Notes: a model not told the origin generated them from the letters alone. A stretch of DNA of 64,000 nucleotides from Deltaproteobacteria bacterium (GCA_021777755.1 JAJYDE010000012.1:1-64000); one strand, 5' to 3'. Positions 46,496 through 55,449 are shown, counted from the stretch's first letter. Translations and numbers: made by a program.

Positions 46496-48502
46496 TCATC
46501 TAAACCGCATGAGGATGTCTCCGGTCTCCACGGCCAGCCCCGCAACCGCTCGAACCTCGTCGATGATCCCATCCTTCGGCGAGGCCACCCCGCTTTGCAT
46601 CTTCATCGATTCGAGCACCACCAGGTTCTGACCCCGAAAGACCCGATCGCCTACCGCCGCCAGCACTTCCACCACCAGCCCTGGCATGGGACAGACCAAC
46701 GCGTCCTCGGAGGGCTTTTCCACCTTGGCCGGCATGTACTTAAGAAGCGCCCACTCCTTGGGCTGGTAGATCTCGAAGACGCTCGTAATACCGCTAAAGG
46801 CAACGAAAACGAAGGACTGTTCGGCTCTTAGCCGGAATCGATGCACCTGGCCGTCAATGGTCAACCTGAGTCTGCGGCGGTAGAATTTAAATTCGGGCAT
46901 TATGACATCGTAGATGTTGCCATCGACGTGAATACTCCACCGATGGATTTCGCCGGTCCTTTCCAGCACCACCTCGAACAGATGCTCCCCCGAGCGGACC
47001 ATGTAAGGGTGGGCGCCCCCGTCTTCTTTCCTGGCCCCGATCAGGGAGACCATCGGACGCAGCGACTCTCGTATGGCCACCGTTTGCATGTGATAGACCA
47101 GCGCGGCCGCAAGGGCGGCCATCCGGAAGTTTGCCGCGTCGGGAGGATTTTTCGGCCTGCTGCCGTCGAAAAATTCTTCGATAAAACCGGTGGTCAGGTT
47201 TCCCGCGGCAAATTCGGGGTGGCACAAAACGCTGTTGACAAAATCGATGTTGGTGTCGACCCCTTCCATGTGATAGCCGTTCAAGGCCTCTATCAATCCG
47301 ATACGGGCCTCCTCCCGGTCCTTGCCGTGGCAGATGATCTTGGCCAGCATGGAATCGTAGTAGACCCCGATCCAACTGCCCGTTTTGACTCCGCTGTCCA
47401 CGCGCAGGCCTACTCCGTGGGGCTCTGCGTAGCGGGTGATCATACCGGTGGACGGCATGAACCCCCTGGAGGGGTTTTCAGCACAAATGCGCGCTTCTAT
47501 GGCCCAGCCTGTGAAATTGACCTCTTCCTGGCTAAGCGCGATCGGCTCGCCCGCGGCAATCTTGATCTGAAGTTCCACCAGATCCAGGCCGGTTACAGCT
47601 TCAGTCACCGGATGCTCGACCTGAAGCCGCGTGTTCATCTCGAGGAAATAGAATCTGCCGCCGCCGTCCAGGACGAACTCCACTGTCCCCGCATTGACGT
47701 AGCCCGCCTTGGCGGCCAACTCGCATGCGGCTTTTCCCATGCTTTTTCGCAGCTCTTCACCAAGGGCCGGGGAGGGCGATTCTTCGATGATTTTTTGATA
47801 GCGCCGCTGGATGGAACACTCTCTTTCACCCAGGTGGATGACCTTGCCGTAAAGATCCGCCAGGACCTGGATCTCCACGTGCCGTGGCCGCTCGATGTAG
47901 CGCTCGATAAAAACACGGTTGTCTCCGAAGGCCTTGAGCGTCTCCTGCCGGCTGGACTCAAGGGCGGCCTCCATTTCATTCGGGGCGCAAACGATCCGCA
48001 TGCCCTTGCCGCCCCCACCGGCCGCGGGCTTGAGCAGTACGGGATAGCCGATCTTTTCGGCTGCCGCCAAAGCTTCCCCCAAGTCGTTCAAGGCGCTCAC
48101 ATGGCCGGGGATGACCGGCACTCCCGCCTCGATCGCGAGTTTCTTGGAGGCGATCTTATCGCCCATGGCGCCAATGACTCCGGCGGGGGGGCCGATGAAT
48201 GTCAGCCCGGCCGAGGCGACCAGCTCGGCAAACCGGGAATTTTCCGAAAGAAAACCGTAGCCGGGATGCACCGCGTCGCAATGGGCCGAAAGGGCCGCCG
48301 AAACTATCCGATCCATGTCCAGATAAGATTGCCGCGCGGGCGCTTTGCCGATATGGAGGGCCTCATCGGCCACCAGGCGGTGCAAGCTGCGGCTGTCGGC
48401 CTCGGAATAGACCGCTACGGCGCCGATGCCCATCTTCTTACAGGTGCCGATGATGCGAACCGCTATTTCGCCCCGGTTGGCGATAAGGATTTTATCGAAC
48501 AT
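46496..48502 (-). CDS. acyl-CoA (propionyl/acetyl-CoA-type) carboxylase alpha subunit, biotin carboxylase with biotin carrier
   Basis: Protein of 668 aa combining biotin carboxylase (N-terminal KILIANRGEIAVRI, ATP-grasp GGGGKGM, metal/bicarbonate region EMNTRLQVEHPVTE), a linker domain and a C-terminal biotinyl domain with the biotin Lys in LESMKMQSG. It carboxylates its own biotin with ATP and bicarbonate. 8 nt separate it from the beta subunit gene. Family members act on acetyl-, propionyl- or methylcrotonyl-CoA; which one is not resolved here. Confidence 0.93.
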   Translation of the reverse strand: MFDKILIANRGEIAVRIIGTCKKMGIGAVAVYSEADSRSLHRLVADEALHIGKAPARQSYLDMDRIVSAALSAHCDAVHPGYGFLSENSRFAELVASAGLTFIGPPAGVIGAMGDKIASKKLAIEAGVPVIPGHVSALNDLGEALAAAEKIGYPVLLKPAAGGGGKGMRIVCAPNEMEAALESSRQETLKAFGDNRVFIERYIERPRHVEIQVLADLYGKVIHLGERECSIQRRYQKIIEESPSPALGEELRKSMGKAACELAAKAGYVNAGTVEFVLDGGGRFYFLEMNTRLQVEHPVTEAVTGLDLVELQIKIAAGEPIALSQEEVNFTGWAIEARICAENPSRGFMPSTGMITRYAEPHGVGLRVDSGVKTGSWIGVYYDSMLAKIICHGKDREEARIGLIEALNGYHMEGVDTNIDFVNSVLCHPEFAAGNLTTGFIEEFFDGSRPKNPPDAANFRMAALAAALVYHMQTVAIRESLRPMVSLIGARKEDGGAHPYMVRSGEHLFEVVLERTGEIHRWSIHVDGNIYDVIMPEFKFYRRRLRLTIDGQVHRFRLRAEQSFVFVAFSGITSVFEIYQPKEWALLKYMPAKVEKPSEDALVCPMPGLVVEVLAAVGDRVFRGQNLVVLESMKMQSGVASPKDGIIDEVRAVAGLAVETGDILMRFR

Positions 48503-48510
48503 CTTTTCCC

Positions 48511-50064
48511 TCACAGTGGAATGTTTCCGTGTTTGCGGGAAGGGCCCCGGCTCTTCTTGCCCTCGAGCACCTGCAAGGTGCGGATCAGGCGGTGGCGAGT
48601 GTCGCGAGGAAATATCACATCGTCGACATAGCCGCGTTGGGCGGCCAGAAAGGGGTTGGCAAAGGTGTGCCTGTATTGGGCCATCTTTTCGTTCAACATG
48701 GCCTCGGGGTCTTGCGCCGCCTGGATCTCTTTTCGGTAGATCACCTCCACCGCGCCCTTGGGGCCCATGACCGCGATTTCCGCCGTCGGCCAGGCATAAT
48801 TCACATCGCAGTGGATGTGTTTGGAGTTCATCACCAGGTATGCCCCGCCGTAGGCCTTGCGAACAATGACCGAAATACGCGGCACGGTGGCCTCGGTAAA
48901 TGCGTAGAGCAGTTTCGCTCCGTGGCGGATAATTCCCCCGTGCTCCTGGTCGGGGCCCGGCATGAACCCCGGAACATCGACCAGGGCGATCAGCGGGATG
49001 TTGAAAGCATCGCAAAATCTGACGAACCGGCCGGCCTTGAAGGAGGCGTTGCTGTCCAAAACTCCGGCCAGCACCGCCGGTTGATTGGCCACAAGCCCTA
49101 TGGTCTGCCCCCCCAGGCGGCCGAAGCCGCAGATGATGTTTCGGGCAAATCCGGCCTGAACCTCCATGAATTCGGCCCCGTCCAGGATGGAGTAGATAAG
49201 AACATTCATGTCGTAGGTCTGATTCGGGTTTTCCGGAATCAAAAAGTCCAGCGCCGGATCGATGCGGTCCGGGGGATCGCGAAGATCCAAAATAGGGGCG
49301 CGCTGACGATTGTTTGAAGGCAGATAGCTGATAAGGCGCCGGATCTCCCGCAGGCACAGCACATCGTTTGCCACGGTGAAATGAGCCACCCCGCTCACAT
49401 CCGAGTGAATTTCAGCTCCTCCCAACTCCTCGGAGGTTATCTCCTGGTGGGTTACCGTCTTGACCACACTCGGCCCGGTTACGAACATGTAGGAGGACTG
49501 GCGCACCATGAAAACGAAATCTGTGATCGAGGGGCTGTAGACCGCGCCCCCGGCGCACGGCCCCATGATGCACGAGATCTGGGGAACCACCCCGCTCGCC
49601 CTTACGTTGCGGTGAAAGATTTCACCGTAGGCGGCCAGGGCATCCACGCCTTCCTGTATGCGCGCACCCCCGGAATCGTTCAGCCCTATGATGGGATTTC
49701 CCACCCTTACCGCCATATCCATCACTTTGCATATCTTCTGGGCGTGGGCCTCGCCAAGCGAGCCCCCCGCGACCGTGAAATCCTGGCTGAAGACAAACAC
49801 CTCGCGGCCGTCGATAGTCCCGTGGCCGGTTATCACCCCGTCGCCAAGGTAGCTTTTCGTATCCCCCAGCGCCCCTCCGCGACCCACCTTGAGCACATCG
49901 AACTCCTCGAAGCTGCCGTCGTCCAAAAGCAGCCCGATCCTTTCGCGCGCCGTAAGCTTTCCGTTTCGATGCTGGGCCTCCATCCGTGCCTCGCCTCCGC
50001 CGGCGGAGGATTCAAAGCGAAGTCGCTCCAGGGTTTCAAGGGTCGTGCTGTATTGCGTGTCCAT
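48511..50064 (-). CDS. acyl-CoA carboxylase beta subunit (carboxyltransferase)
   Basis: Protein of 517 aa, PccB-like size. The two crotonase-fold halves are evident: GGSLGEAHAQKICKVMDMA with NDSGGARIQEGVD (N-terminal) and VDVPGFMPGPDQEHGGIIRHGAK with RKAYGGAYLVMNSKH (C-terminal), the acyl-CoA and carboxybiotin oxyanion-hole sites. It moves CO2 from biotin to the acyl-CoA. Most likely propionyl-CoA, judging by family and size. The ATG at 50064 has GAGGTGAG 4-5 nt upstream. Confidence 0.92.
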   Translation of the reverse strand: MDTQYSTTLETLERLRFESSAGGGEARMEAQHRNGKLTARERIGLLLDDGSFEEFDVLKVGRGGALGDTKSYLGDGVITGHGTIDGREVFVFSQDFTVAGGSLGEAHAQKICKVMDMAVRVGNPIIGLNDSGGARIQEGVDALAAYGEIFHRNVRASGVVPQISCIMGPCAGGAVYSPSITDFVFMVRQSSYMFVTGPSVVKTVTHQEITSEELGGAEIHSDVSGVAHFTVANDVLCLREIRRLISYLPSNNRQRAPILDLRDPPDRIDPALDFLIPENPNQTYDMNVLIYSILDGAEFMEVQAGFARNIICGFGRLGGQTIGLVANQPAVLAGVLDSNASFKAGRFVRFCDAFNIPLIALVDVPGFMPGPDQEHGGIIRHGAKLLYAFTEATVPRISVIVRKAYGGAYLVMNSKHIHCDVNYAWPTAEIAVMGPKGAVEVIYRKEIQAAQDPEAMLNEKMAQYRHTFANPFLAAQRGYVDDVIFPRDTRHRLIRTLQVLEGKKSRGPSRKHGNIPL

Positions 50065-50303
50065 CTCGCTCACCTCGGTTCCACAAACGTTGCGCCAACT
50101 TGACTTTAAGGCCCGTCCACGGCGTTTTACGCACGGGTTGTTTTGCGCCGGGAAAAATCGCCCCACCCCAAGGGGCTAAAAAACATACATTTTCCGCCTC
50201 GAATGCACAAGTTAAAACTCGGCGCGGGCAGAGTGCGCAAAGGGGGGGTGCGCAAAGCGCCAAAAGGTCTCAAGTGATGTGCCGATAGGAGATAATCGGG
50301 ATT

Positions 50304-50828
50304 CTATCTCGAAGCCGAAATCATCACGGCCGCGGCGGGTGCCACGAGATGCTCCCATTCGAGGCCCTCCGCCATACGCCGTCTAACCTCCCCGGCGCTT
50401 ATGCCCTTCTTGTCCGAAGGCCTTGTCCAGAGCACTTCCACCTTGAGCCCCAAAGCCTTGAACATCTCTTGTTTCCTCTTTCCCCAGTCGTCGTAGATGG
50501 TGAGATAAAAGACGGCGTCAAGAGGCAGGTAATAGCCGTAAAGCTCCGGCATGTTTACGGGGAAGGGAACTATGGAAAATTCCGGAGGCCAAACACCCTC
50601 TTCGATCACCGCCGCTCGGATGATCGTGTATCGTTCGAAATAACTCAGCGGATTGGACCCTGGCAGACTGCGGTTGGGGTCCGCCGGATCGGTTCTTGTG
50701 AGCGTGGGGTCGGGGTTTGTAATTCCGATGACCAGGTGGCCGCATCTGGTCTTGGCTGCCCGTATGTATTTGAGATGATCGAGATGAAAAACCTGGAAAC
50801 GGCCGTGAACGACTCCGGTCTCTACCAT
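50304..50828 (-). CDS. cytidylyltransferase/NMNAT-like nucleotidyltransferase
   Basis: About 174 aa. The nucleotide-binding HxGH-type motif is HGRFQVFHLDHLKY, and the second motif is KKGISAGEVRRRM (ISxTxxR-like). Such proteins join a nucleotide to a phosphorylated small molecule. Last gene of a five-gene operon; placed after a CDP-alcohol phosphatidyltransferase it may activate a phospho-polyol as CDP derivative (inference). Start: ATG 50828; an in-frame GTG at 50858 overlaps the upstream stop. Confidence 0.75.
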   Translation of the reverse strand: MVETGVVHGRFQVFHLDHLKYIRAAKTRCGHLVIGITNPDPTLTRTDPADPNRSLPGSNPLSYFERYTIIRAAVIEEGVWPPEFSIVPFPVNMPELYGYYLPLDAVFYLTIYDDWGKRKQEMFKALGLKVEVLWTRPSDKKGISAGEVRRRMAEGLEWEHLVAPAAAVMISASR

Positions 50829-50841
50829 AACCCCCCGCCCC

Positions 50842-51474
50842 TCATTTGCCGTGCACAAGCAAAATTCGCCTCACCACCACAATATTGGGATGCACCGCAA
50901 GATAGCTCAAGGCCAGAAGCGGGGCTGCCGGGAAAAATAGGCTCGCCCATGCGCAAAGCACGATGACGCTAGTTCTCGTCCCCTTGCTCGCAAGGGTCGG
51001 TTTGCCCATCGAGAGCCCCAGGCTTTCCGCCCGGGCCGTCGTGTAGCTGATGAGACTGCTCCCGCACAACGCAAAAAAACCCGCCGCCAGCAAAAGCGGC
51101 ACGGAAAAGTGGACGGGAAGTCTTAACAGGTAGATCACCATTCCGGTTATCAGGGACACATCCACGTAGCGGTCAAGAACCGAATCGAGAAAAGCCCCCC
51201 CTTTGGTCTCAAGGCCTGCAAGCCTCGAAAACTGGCCGTCAACGCCGTCTAGCAGCTGGGACATGGCGGCAAGAATTCCGGCCGCCCCTCCACAACCAAG
51301 GGCGAACAAAACGCCCCCCGAAACGCCGACAGCCGTTGAACACACCGTGATCATCCAGGGCCGGAGCCATTTGAGCTCGATGAGCCCGGGCGTAATTCGG
51401 GCGCACAGATTAAGCTTTATCCACTTCAAAACAAACCTGTCGGTCGGCTTCGTCTTCCACTGGTCTGACTTCAT
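50842..51474 (-). CDS. CDP-alcohol phosphatidyltransferase family membrane protein
   Basis: About 210 aa, five to six helices. The family motif D-G-x2-A-R-x8-G-x3-D-x3-D appears as LDGVDGQFSRLAGLETKGG followed by AFLDSVLDRYVD, with Phe-Ser for Ala-Arg flanks but both pairs of Asp intact. It would transfer a phospho-alcohol headgroup onto a lipid or soluble acceptor. It overlaps the TIM-barrel gene by 65 bp if the ATG at 51474 is used (TTG at 51501 is an alternative). Confidence 0.82.
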   Translation of the reverse strand: MKSDQWKTKPTDRFVLKWIKLNLCARITPGLIELKWLRPWMITVCSTAVGVSGGVLFALGCGGAAGILAAMSQLLDGVDGQFSRLAGLETKGGAFLDSVLDRYVDVSLITGMVIYLLRLPVHFSVPLLLAAGFFALCGSSLISYTTARAESLGLSMGKPTLASKGTRTSVIVLCAWASLFFPAAPLLALSYLAVHPNIVVVRRILLVHGK

Positions 51475-52252
51475 CACGGCTTTCCAAATATTTGCGAACA
51501 ACTCTTAGAGTTTTCATAAGCGGAGCTTCCTCGCGAAGCTCCAAAACCCACCAGTTGCACGAAAGTGCCCCCAGAAGGTCCAGGCGGCTACTGAGGTTTT
51601 CCACGCATTCGGGCGCCACGTGGCGATCGTCGATCTCCTCATGGTAGATGTGGGCGTTAAAAACCCGCCCTGGATTGGGCATGACGAAATCTTCCAGGTC
51701 AAACGACCGGCACCGCACCGCCTGGCACACCCTCGCATGACCGATATCAAGAGTAATACCGGCTCCGGATTTACTCACCAGCTTCTCAAACAGGTGGGGC
51801 CTGCTCGACCAGCCGGAGGCGAGGTTTTCCAGGCAAAGCGTAATGCCCAGCCCTTTTGCATAAGCGACCAACTCCGCCAAAGACCTTACCGTGCGCTCCC
51901 AGGAAAGGCCCTCGGGCGACTTTCTCCCCAACCCCAGGTGCACGGTAATATAAGAGCCATCGAGCCTGGAGACCACCCGGCAGACCCTTTCAAACAGCTC
52001 CATCGCCTCCTCGGCCTTGCGGTCATCCTCATCGCCCCCATCCACCCCTTTGAACGCGCAATGATAACGGATCTCCAGGCCGTTCAAAATCGAAATTTTC
52101 TCTAAAAGCCTCGATTCTTCCGCCCGGCTTCGCGGCAGCTCTTCGACCTTGAAGGTCCAATCGACCCCGGAAAATCCGTTTCGAACCGCCACGTCCCTAA
52201 GCTCTGCCGCATCCGGGATGAAATTGCAAATGGCAATGGTGGGCGAAATCAT
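51410..52252 (-). CDS. xylose-isomerase-like TIM-barrel protein
   Basis: Protein of 280 aa. Pattern of the sugar-phosphate isomerase/epimerase superfamily: VDWTFKVEELP, ITVHLGLGRKSP, LCLENLASGWSS with the metal Glu, ITLDIGHARV with Asp/His ligands, and NAHIYHEEIDDRH with His ligands. So the divalent-metal site seems complete. It may epimerise or isomerise a polyol or sugar phosphate. ATG overlaps the activase stop by 4 bp, in the middle of the five-gene operon. Confidence 0.8.
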   Translation of the reverse strand: MISPTIAICNFIPDAAELRDVAVRNGFSGVDWTFKVEELPRSRAEESRLLEKISILNGLEIRYHCAFKGVDGGDEDDRKAEEAMELFERVCRVVSRLDGSYITVHLGLGRKSPEGLSWERTVRSLAELVAYAKGLGITLCLENLASGWSSRPHLFEKLVSKSGAGITLDIGHARVCQAVRCRSFDLEDFVMPNPGRVFNAHIYHEEIDDRHVAPECVENLSSRLDLLGALSCNWWVLELREEAPLMKTLRVVRKYLESRDEVRPVEDEADRQVCFEVDKA

Positions 52253-53025
52253 TGAATACTTCCGTTTCTGCCGTAAAGCGCCGCGCCGATGGCCCCCACC
52301 ATGTCCGGGTTTTCAGGAACACTCACGGGCTGACCCAGTTGCTCTTCGAGAAGCCGTACGGCGCACGGGTTGTGGGCCACTCCGCCGGCAAACACCAGCG
52401 GAGGCGAGGCGCCAACCCGCCTTAGCATGGCGATCGTTCGCGAAATGATCGCCGCGTGCAGCCCCATGGCGATGTTTTCCGCACGCTCGCCCCTGGCCAT
52501 AAGAGAGGTGGCCTCGCTTTCGGCGAAAACCGCGCACATGCTGCTGATCTGCACCCGGCGCTCCGAGCGCAACGCAAACTCGCCAAAGGTCTCGATCGGA
52601 ACCTGGAGCGCCACGGCCATGAATTCCAAAAACTTCCCCGTCCCGGCCGCGCACCGGTCGTTCATCTCGAACTTGACCACCTTGCCGCTCCCCGACAAGG
52701 AGATCACTTTCGTATCCTGACCCCCTATGTCCAGAACCGTTCCGGCTTCCGGATGCAGGAACTTCACCCCGAGCGCGTAGGCCTGGATTTCGGTTATCGC
52801 CGAAACATTCAAACCGGGAAAGGATTCGGCGAACAGTTTGCGCCCATATCCGGTCGCCACCACCCGCACCCCCTCCAGTCCCTCGACGAGTTTTCGGCAC
52901 TGGCCCAGGGGATCGAAAGTGGTGGGCAGCTTTTCCCGGCGCACCACACCCCCCGAGTTCAATACAACCAGCTCTATCGAGCGCGAACCGATATCAATGC
53001 CCGCGACCATGTCCTTGTCGAACAT
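52249..53025 (-). CDS. ATP-dependent activase of 2-hydroxyacyl-CoA dehydratase/BadF-BcrA type
   Basis: Protein of 258 aa in the ASKHA fold: phosphate-1 VAGIDIGSRSIELV, TGYGR, LDIGGQDTKVISL, the Fe-S ligand pair in NDRCAAGTGKFLE and SMCAVFAESE, and VFAGGVAHNP. It forms a homodimer with a [4Fe-4S] cluster between subunits and drives one low-potential electron into its double-cubane partner at the cost of ATP. Its partner is encoded 13 nt upstream; GAGGGAG lies 9 nt before the ATG. Confidence 0.92.
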   Translation of the reverse strand: MFDKDMVAGIDIGSRSIELVVLNSGGVVRREKLPTTFDPLGQCRKLVEGLEGVRVVATGYGRKLFAESFPGLNVSAITEIQAYALGVKFLHPEAGTVLDIGGQDTKVISLSGSGKVVKFEMNDRCAAGTGKFLEFMAVALQVPIETFGEFALRSERRVQISSMCAVFAESEATSLMARGERAENIAMGLHAAIISRTIAMLRRVGASPPLVFAGGVAHNPCAVRLLEEQLGQPVSVPENPDMVGAIGAALYGRNGSIQ

Positions 53026-53038
53026 GACTAGAACTCCC

Positions 53039-54313
53039 TCAGCTCGTCATCTCGACGAAAGCTTCCACCCGGGTCTTCAGCTGTTCCACATCTTCCATGC
53101 TGTAATCGGTTTCGATGGAAAGCATGGAAATGCCGGCCTTTCCGAGCGCCTTTTCCACCTTGAAAGCCTCTATGGCGTAAGGTTGACAAAAAGAGAGGCC
53201 GTAGTGGATCACTCCGTCCACCTTGAGTTCGCGGGCCATATCGACCACGTTTTCCAGCCTTTCCGTATTGGGCGTAAAGCAGGCGCAGTCGATTCGCATA
53301 TAGCGGTCCACCAGAGCCTCGACCATCTCCTCCACGGTGGTCCCGGTTTCTTTCACCAGGTCCCGGGTATTGCGCGTACCTATGCAGGATTCCTCGCCCA
53401 CAATAACCGCGCCGGAAGACTCGATCACGTAGGGAAGCTTCCAGTTGGGAACGGCCATAGGACATCCCGATAGCATCAATCTCCTGGTCCCTTTCGGAAC
53501 CACCCCCTCTCCGGCCTTTACCCGCTCCGCCAGCTCATCGCACAACTCACCGATCTTGGCGGTGAAGCGGACCGGATCGTCGTAGAAAGATATCTGGTTG
53601 ATCAAAAGCGCGTCTCTACCCGAAATCGGCACGGGAACCGCCGCCCGAAGCCGGTTGAGTCTCTGCAGCACCAGCCGCCGCCCGTTCACCAGGTGAATCG
53701 CATCCTTCAAACTCTGCGCGGTGATCTTTTTGCCCGTCATCTCTTCGACTTTGTTTTTAAAACCCAGGACCTCGCTTTTCCAAAGAACCCGGTCGGAAGC
53801 CTTCTTCATCTGGGGGATTTCCATTACATGGACCGGAGAATAATCGGAGAAAATCTCGTAGGCCTTCTTCTTGCCGTCGCAGGTGGTCTCCCCGACGATA
53901 AGATCGCACGACTCGATATAGGGACAAAGCCTCGCGAGCTTGAACCCCACAAAGGACTTTATAAGTGCGCAGGTGTTTCTCGGCAGCACCTTCTCGGCCT
54001 GTTCGTTTCCAATCTCGGCCCCCGCGCACAAACCCACCTGGATCCCTCCGGCGGCCAAAACGATTTCCTCGGGGACGAAAACGCAGAAGGTCCCAACCAC
54101 GATTCTACCTGCGGCCTTGGCCTCCTGAAGCTCCTTGATCCTTAGCCCGTGGACCTCGGAGAGCACAAAGTCGAGGTATTCCATCCCCCGAAGACGCCCC
54201 TGCTGGCTCGCATGGATGTCCCCGTAGAATTTCCCGAGCACCTCGAGCAGCCCGCTGTGAGCGTCCAGGTCAAGATTGAGCTTTTCCCACATTGCATCGT
54301 ACGAATTAGCCAT
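53039..54313 (-). CDS. double-cubane-cluster protein, 2-hydroxyacyl-CoA dehydratase-like (YjiM/HgdB family)
   Basis: Protein of 424 aa. Cys residues typical of the DCCP/HgdB-like family are present: GTFCVFVP, GLCAGAEIG, PRNTCALIKSF, ARLCPYIESCD, GETTCDGKKK, SGCPMAVPN, EESCIGTRN, CACFTPN and LSFCQPYA. As a stand-alone single subunit with its own activase it matches the double-cubane [8Fe-9S] reductase type rather than the two-subunit dehydratases. It reduces difficult substrates at very low potential; the natural substrate is unknown. ATG at 54313 with GGGGGGGATTGG upstream, divergent from an ArsR regulator. Confidence 0.85.
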   Translation of the reverse strand: MANSYDAMWEKLNLDLDAHSGLLEVLGKFYGDIHASQQGRLRGMEYLDFVLSEVHGLRIKELQEAKAAGRIVVGTFCVFVPEEIVLAAGGIQVGLCAGAEIGNEQAEKVLPRNTCALIKSFVGFKLARLCPYIESCDLIVGETTCDGKKKAYEIFSDYSPVHVMEIPQMKKASDRVLWKSEVLGFKNKVEEMTGKKITAQSLKDAIHLVNGRRLVLQRLNRLRAAVPVPISGRDALLINQISFYDDPVRFTAKIGELCDELAERVKAGEGVVPKGTRRLMLSGCPMAVPNWKLPYVIESSGAVIVGEESCIGTRNTRDLVKETGTTVEEMVEALVDRYMRIDCACFTPNTERLENVVDMARELKVDGVIHYGLSFCQPYAIEAFKVEKALGKAGISMLSIETDYSMEDVEQLKTRVEAFVEMTS

Positions 54314-54461
54314 AAACCAATCCCCCCCCCATAGTCGGAATTCACCGCGGCATAATTGCGACCAAAACGCAAAGAATGAATATAAATTGAAACCTTCTAT
54401 GCGGCAAATAGGTAATTCCGATATGATCGGCATCGGCGGGTTATCGAATTTTTTTCAACTA

Positions 54462-54495
54462 AACATTTGACAGCAATGTTGAATTGATTTATTAT
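54462..54495 (+). promoter_or_regulatory. promoter and ArsR-type operator
   Basis: TTGACA (54467-54472), 17 nt, TATTAT (54490-54495) gives a near-consensus promoter 33 nt before the arsR GTG. AACATT (54462-54467) and AATGTT (54475-54480) form a perfect inverted repeat over the -35, the usual place and shape of an ArsR-family operator. It lies between arsR and the divergent double-cubane operon and could regulate both. Confidence 0.72.
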
Positions 54496-54528
54496 TTAAG
54501 CAGTTACTAAAATAGCGAAGGAGTCGAG

Positions 54529-54945
54529 GTGGAAATCAATCAGGCCGAGCTTTTTAAAGTTCTCGGGGTCGAGACCCGCATCCGGATTATCGAACTCCTC
54601 AAACAGCGGGGACCGCTCGGGGTGAGCGAACTCTCGGATGTGCTTGGCGTAACTCCCTCCGCTGTGTCGCAGCACCTCAAAATTCTTAAACACGCAGGCT
54701 TGGTGCGCAATGAACGAAAGGGCTACTGGATACCCTATGCGATAAACGAAGAAGCTCTTGAGCACTGCCGGAACCTGCTCTCGAAGGTCTGCACGTGCGG
54801 CTGCAAGGGGACCGGAAGGGTTGGTGAGGCAGAGCTTGGCGCATCCGAAGACAAGATCGAGCTTCTTAAAAAATGGGAAAGCGAGCTTCAAAGGCAGCTC
54901 AACGAGGTACGGTGCCGGATCGAGGATCTGGAGAAGGAGAAGTAA
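54529..54945 (+). CDS. ArsR-family winged-helix repressor
   Basis: Protein of 138 aa. Winged-helix core FKVLGVETRIRIIELL, recognition helix LGVTPSAVSQHLKILKHAGLV, and wing RKGYWIPYAI. The C-terminal part adds CRNLLSKVCTCGCKG, four cysteines that could bind metal or sense thiols, then a coiled coil (KWESELQRQLNEVRCRIEDL). GTG start with GAAGGAG upstream. A perfect inverted repeat sits in its promoter, so it is probably self-regulated. Confidence 0.9.
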   Translation: MEINQAELFKVLGVETRIRIIELLKQRGPLGVSELSDVLGVTPSAVSQHLKILKHAGLVRNERKGYWIPYAINEEALEHCRNLLSKVCTCGCKGTGRVGEAELGASEDKIELLKKWESELQRQLNEVRCRIEDLEKEK

Positions 54946-54960
54946 CTCTTTTTTTTGCGG

Positions 54961-54984
54961 ACTTAATTAGTATATACTTAATTA
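54961..54984. repeat. direct repeat before acyl-CoA dehydrogenase remnant
   Basis: ACTTAATTA occurs at 54961-54969 and 54976-54984, 6 nt apart, around the palindrome GTATATAC. A possible regulator site just before the remnant gene. Confidence 0.4.
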
Positions 54985-55024
54985 CTGAAATATATCGCAT
55001 AGTACTCAAAACAAGGAGAACCCC

Positions 55025-55315
55025 ATGGAATGTCACAGCGATATCGCGGAGCGGCGGGGACGGATTCGCGAGCGCACCTCAAAGATTGCCAAAGAGCGCA
55101 TTTCCCCCGATGCGGCGGAGCGTGACCGTAGCGGGAGCTTTCCCCTGGAGGCAATCCGCCATATCGGGGAAGCCGGACTTGCCGGGCCAATCATCTCGGA
55201 AGCGGACGGCGGCGGCGGCGAGGAAGCAAGGACATGCTTTGCCTCCGTGGTGCAGGAGATCGCCAGGGCTTGCGCCTCCACGGCCCTCATGGAAAAACCT
55301 CACGGGCAATGAAGG
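55025..55315 (+). pseudogene. acyl-CoA dehydrogenase N-terminal fragment
   Basis: ATG after AAGGAG. The 97-residue frame reads FPLEAIRHIGEAGLAGPIIS and EEARTCFASVVQEIARACAS, matching the N-terminal helical domain of acyl-CoA dehydrogenases (about 380 aa in full). After ASTALM the frame breaks off and the rest of the enzyme is missing, although a short family-like stretch follows in another frame to about 55430. A gene truncated by deletion. Confidence 0.65.
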
Positions 55316-55449
55316 CGAAGGGCTGCGGGTCATTGGCAAGTCAGTGGTCGCTAAAGCTGACAATTCTCCGGCCACGGGGGGCTTGAATGGCTTCAAGGCA
55401 AAGCTCCACGCCAGGGATGCATTATCTGGAATGAAAGGAGGTGATAGCG

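Noticed and set aside
46841-48631. 596-codon plus-strand frame opposite the biotin carboxylase gene
   Set aside because: Its length is due to antisense codon bias; the minus strand encodes a full biotin carboxylase with all motifs.
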